This document shows positions 61,366 to 64,000 of a stretch of DNA of 64,000 nt, piece by piece. How positions within the stretch are numbered: position 1 is the first letter of the stretch; the number at the start of each line of letters is the position of its first letter. This stretch comes from Psychroflexus salis (GTDB lineage: Bacteria > Bacteroidota > Bacteroidia > Flavobacteriales > Flavobacteriaceae), in assembly GCF_014640175.1 (NCBI RefSeq), contig NZ_BMGL01000011.1, positions 1 to 64,000 of the forward strand. The letters are read 5' to 3'. The notes below the pieces were generated by a model. The model did no database searches. It was not told the origin of the DNA and saw only the letters and a list, made by a program, of their open reading frames with translations. The position numbers and the translations under genes are program-made.

Positions 61366-61977
61366 ATGGCTAGAAGAAATGCACCAGAAGTTAATGCAGG
61401 TTCTATGGCAGATATTGCCTTCCTATTATTGATTTTCTTCCTGGTAACAACCACTATTGAAACCGATAGTGGTATAAGCCGAAAATTACCTCCCATTGAG
61501 CCGCCAGATATGGAAGATGTTACTTTAAAAGAAAAAAACATTTTCGAAGTATTGGTAGACGATGCAGGAAATATTCTTGTTGAAGAAAAATTGATGGATG
61601 TAAAAGATTTACGTCAAGCAGCTATTCAGTTTTTAGATAATGGTGGAGGAAATGGAAACGAAGCTTGCGACTACTGTCGTGGTCCTAGAGATCCGGAATC
61701 TTCAGACAATCCAGATAAAGCCGTTATTTCTTTACAAAATAATAGGCAGACTAAGTATAAGAACTATATTACGGTTCAAAACGAATTGGTTGCAGCTTAT
61801 AATTTTTTAAGAAACAGAGAAGCTAATCGTCTTTTTGGTACAGATTTTACGGCAATGGAAAAAGCTTTTAACGATCCTGAGTATCCTCAGAGTAAAAAAG
61901 ATAAGTTGGAAGATCGCATCAAAATTATTAAAAAGATGTATCCACAGAAACTATCTGAAGCTGAACCCAAACGTTAA
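61366..61977 (+). CDS. exbD: ExbD/TolR family protein (first copy)
   Basis: A 203-residue ExbD-type protein. The N-terminal cytoplasmic stretch and single helix, with the conserved Asp in GSMADIAFLLLIFFLVTTTI (D18 or thereabouts), form the proton site. The rest is periplasmic. An insertion with Cys-x-x-Cys (GNEACDYCRGPRD, about residues 100-112) is unusual in this family and could form a disulfide. It is followed by a second exbD 27 bases later. Confidence 0.9.
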   Translation: MARRNAPEVNAGSMADIAFLLLIFFLVTTTIETDSGISRKLPPIEPPDMEDVTLKEKNIFEVLVDDAGNILVEEKLMDVKDLRQAAIQFLDNGGGNGNEACDYCRGPRDPESSDNPDKAVISLQNNRQTKYKNYITVQNELVAAYNFLRNREANRLFGTDFTAMEKAFNDPEYPQSKKDKLEDRIKIIKKMYPQKLSEAEPKR

Positions 61978-62004
61978 TCATCTAAATTAATTAACATTAA
62001 AACT

Positions 62005-62487
62005 ATGTCAAAGTTTAAAAAGAAAGGAGATGGCGGAACGCCTGCTATTTCAACTGCATCTTTACCCGATATTGTTTTTATGCTACTGTTCTTTTTTATG
62101 GTAGTAACTGTAATGCGTGATACGTCCTTGAAAGTGCAAAACGTTTTGCCTTATGCTAACCAAACTGAAAAGTTAGATAAAAAGGATTTGGTTATGTATA
62201 TTTATGCAGGGAAACCATCCGAACGATACCAACAACAATATGGTACTGAAGCTAGAATACAATTAAACGATAAATATGCATCTGTGTCTGATATTCAGCA
62301 ATTTATTTTTGAAGAGAGACAGTCTAAAAGAGAAGAATTGGTGCCCTACTTAACCACTGCTTTAAAAGTTGACCAAGAAACCAATATGGGTTTAGTGTCT
62401 GATATTAAGCAAGAATTAAGAAAGGCAGAAGCCTTAAAAATTAATTACACCACTAAACAAGGTAATTCTTTAGCGAATTACGAATAG
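62005..62487 (+). CDS. exbD: ExbD/TolR family protein (second copy)
   Basis: A 160-residue ExbD-type protein with the transmembrane helix and Asp in STASLPDIVFMLLFFFMVVT and a periplasmic domain. It differs clearly from the first ExbD, so this is not a recent duplication; pairs of unlike ExbD proteins after one ExbB are common in Bacteroidota. It is the last gene of the operon, before a terminator. Confidence 0.9.
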   Translation: MSKFKKKGDGGTPAISTASLPDIVFMLLFFFMVVTVMRDTSLKVQNVLPYANQTEKLDKKDLVMYIYAGKPSERYQQQYGTEARIQLNDKYASVSDIQQFIFEERQSKREELVPYLTTALKVDQETNMGLVSDIKQELRKAEALKINYTTKQGNSLANYE

Positions 62488-62518
62488 TTAGTACTTGTAA
62501 GTTTATTGGTGTAATAGG

Positions 62519-62552
62519 AAAGCTGTTTTTATTTAAAAAGCAGCTTTTTTAT
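62519..62552 (+). terminator. terminator of the exbBD operon
   Basis: AAAGCTGTTTTT and AAAAAGCAGCTTT form a stem around ATTT, followed by a T run. Confidence 0.8.
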
Positions 62553-62572
62553 TTTTTTGTACTTCTTTGATT

Positions 62573-62580
62573 TACCTTTG
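62573..62580 (+). promoter_or_regulatory. -7 box of the outer-membrane barrel gene
   Basis: TACCTTTG fits TAnnTTTG. It ends only 4 bases before the ATG at 62585, so the transcript is probably leaderless. No -33 TTTG at 17-20 bases is seen. Confidence 0.5.
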
Positions 62581-62584
62581 TTAC

Positions 62585-63292
62585 ATGAAGTTTTTTTACA
62601 GTATATTCTTTTTTGTAATAGCCTTTTTTGCTTGTTTTTCTCAAACAGATGAACGTGTTTTGAATTTAGACGAAACAGATTCTTTATATAGAGAAGACCA
62701 GTTTTATTTCGGCTTCCACATTAATTTATTGCATAATTTGCCTGAAGGCATAAATCAATCTGGTTTGTCTGGCGGTATTATGGGTGGTTTTATTCGTGAT
62801 ATGCCTATTAATAAAAGACGAAATTGGGCTATAGGATTGGGTTTAGGTGTTTCTGCTAACACCTATGGAAGTAACCTTTTTATAGGCAAAAACGAAAGCG
62901 GTGAAGGAGTTTTTCAAATTCTTGACCGTGATGAAGTTGAATACTCTACCAACCGTTTTTCGACTTATATTGCCGAAGTCCCTGTTCAATTAAGATGGAG
63001 AACATCAACCCCAACAAAATCTTCTTTTTATCGTATTTATGCAGGCTTTACTTTTGGGTACTTGTATCATTTTAGAAGCCGTTTTGAAGGCAACGAATCT
63101 ACTTTAAAATATTCTTCTTTATCTGAGTTAAACCGAATACGTACAGGTTTACATCTTTCATTTGGTAGTAATTTTGTCAATTTTCACATCCAGTATAATT
63201 TCAATACGTTGTTCGATGCTCAAATAGCCGATACCAATACTAATTTAGATTTTCAAATATTTAAATTCGGTTTTATCTTTTATATGCTATAG
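62585..63292 (+). CDS. outer-membrane beta-barrel protein, PorT-like
   Basis: A 235-residue exported protein (signal peptide about residues 1-19, ending CFS|QTD). The body is made of alternating beta-strands with glycine and aromatic residues (AIGLGLGVSANTYGSN, IAEVPVQLRWRTST, RIYAGFTFGYLYHFRSRF) and ends FKFGFIFYML. It fits the porin/PorT family of Bacteroidota, which includes PorT of the type IX secretion system; whether this is that component is not settled. The start is the ATG at 62585, set by the -7 box just upstream. It is convergent with the next gene, overlapping it by 6 bases. Confidence 0.7.
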   Translation: MKFFYSIFFFVIAFFACFSQTDERVLNLDETDSLYREDQFYFGFHINLLHNLPEGINQSGLSGGIMGGFIRDMPINKRRNWAIGLGLGVSANTYGSNLFIGKNESGEGVFQILDRDEVEYSTNRFSTYIAEVPVQLRWRTSTPTKSSFYRIYAGFTFGYLYHFRSRFEGNESTLKYSSLSELNRIRTGLHLSFGSNFVNFHIQYNFNTLFDAQIADTNTNLDFQIFKFGFIFYML

Positions 63293-63892
63293 CAGCAAAT
63301 TAAAAAAATACAGTTGAGGAATTGCCCCTATTAATGCACCAATTACCAATTCTAGACCAGTGTGAGCTCGTAAGTGTAACCTGGAAGAAGAAACCCAGCC
63401 AATTCCAAAAATTAATAAAGCTAAAACTATTAAATTGATTTGATAAAAATGAACCATATATGCAATTATAAAACAGGTTAACCCCGTTATTCCAGAAACA
63501 TGCAAACTGGCTTTGTAATTGAAAAAAACTAATATACTTGCCGAAATTCCCGTAAAAAATATTCCTGAAAAAAAATAAAATAGCACTTGGTTTACATCGT
63601 TTTGAAAAACAAAATTGACAATAAATGCAGCAATAGTTGTAAAAAACAAAACAGGTAGTCTACGTTCTTTAACATTCGGCATTTGGTAACTACTAATTAG
63701 CTTAAACTTTTTTAAAGTAAATAAAAAAAACAATGGGATTAGAATAGTTAAGGCTGAAATTGCAATAAGTTGAGCTACTATGTAGTGTGGCGTGTAAAGA
63801 TTTTTAGCTTCTAAAAAATAATACATTATGCCTGCTAACGGAAGCCAAATCGGGTGAAAAAAATAAGAGCCAAAGGTTAAAAATCGTTTCAT
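63287..63892 (-). CDS. PAP2-like integral membrane protein
   Basis: A 201-residue protein with about six transmembrane helices. Three segments resemble the PAP2 phosphatase active site: KERRLP (for KxxxxxxRP), ASLHVSGITG (for PSGH) and SRLHLRAHTGLELVIG (for SRxxxxxHxxxD), but they are degenerate, with Glu for the last Asp. It may act on lipid phosphates or may be inactive. The ATG overlaps the rpoN stop by one base (TAATG), showing coupling. Confidence 0.6.
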   Translation of the reverse strand: MKRFLTFGSYFFHPIWLPLAGIMYYFLEAKNLYTPHYIVAQLIAISALTILIPLFFLFTLKKFKLISSYQMPNVKERRLPVLFFTTIAAFIVNFVFQNDVNQVLFYFFSGIFFTGISASILVFFNYKASLHVSGITGLTCFIIAYMVHFYQINLIVLALLIFGIGWVSSSRLHLRAHTGLELVIGALIGAIPQLYFFNLLL

Positions 63893-64000
63893 TATATTTC
63901 CTTTCTAAGTCTAGCTACAGGAATGTCAAGCTGCTCCCTATATTTGGCTACTGTTCTTCTAGCTATTGGATATCCTTTTTCTTTTAAAACGGATGCTAAT
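63892..64000 (-). CDS. rpoN: RNA polymerase sigma-54 factor, C-terminal end (partial)
   Basis: The last 35 residues of RpoN, entering from the right edge. The RpoN box that reads the -24 promoter element is seen as ARRTVAKYREQL, followed by DIPVARLRKEI. Sigma-54 directs transcription from -24/-12 promoters with an activator. The gene runs off the window. Confidence 0.93.
   Translation of the reverse strand, partial: LASVLKEKGYPIARRTVAKYREQLDIPVARLRKEI

Overview
The window looks like the chromosome of a low-GC member of the Bacteroidota, most likely family Flavobacteriaceae; the genus cannot be fixed from sequence alone. The grounds are: promoters of the Bacteroidota type (TAnnTTTG at -7, often TTTG or TTG at -33) before many genes; almost no Shine-Dalgarno sites; a secreted M36 protease with a type IX secretion C-terminal domain; lineage-typical families (putative porin, DUF4199, VF530, long SecA, GxxExxY); and a Na+/H+ antiporter operon plus a Na+-sugar symporter, which suit a marine or salt-exposed life. 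Almost everything is ordinary chromosome. No insertion sequence, prophage or CRISPR array was seen.

Layout. 1-3800: tail of an unidentified gene, tatA, an outer-membrane porin and rnhB. 3900-10830: complete Mrp-type Na+/H+ antiporter operon mrpA-G with a BioF-like PLP enzyme as eighth gene. 11080-16250: TetR regulator, ABC protein with a degenerate ATPase domain, HlyD adaptor and TolC channel in one operon behind a perfect palindrome. 16250-30300: rhlE with VF530, glnS, LysE exporter, Lhr-like helicase, secreted M36 protease, secA. 30400-37550: adenosyltransferase, then a galactose operon (GntR, aldose 1-epimerase, Na+-sugar symporter, galK, galT) divergent from a truncated galE. 37750-43330: scoA and scoB, a DUF1028 protein, a GxxExxY protein inside palindromic repeats, and an S9 peptidase. 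43580-49710: membrane-bound XRE protein, AI-2E transporter, active/inactive M16 peptidase pair, small membrane protein. 49980-57450: rplU and rpmA, xth, an OmpA-type lipoprotein, an ankyrin-like lipoprotein, ribE, pdxA, DUF177 and rpmF, then a repeat-rich spacer. 57456-64000: retropepsin-like protein, tatD and ansA, tRNA-Ser(GGA), an ExbB/unknown/ExbD/ExbD operon, an outer-membrane barrel protein, a PAP2-like membrane protein and the 3' end of rpoN.

The main points for a second look are: the ABC protein whose Walker A is intact while the Q-loop, signature, Walker B and H-loop residues are all replaced; exact palindromes placed on promoters (tetR, rhlE, the gal operon, tRNA-Ser); at least four families of dispersed palindromic repeats, one enclosing a GxxExxY gene; and a galE remnant beside an otherwise intact galactose operon. 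Several start codons given here are internal to the longest open frames because the -7 box overlies the longer start.
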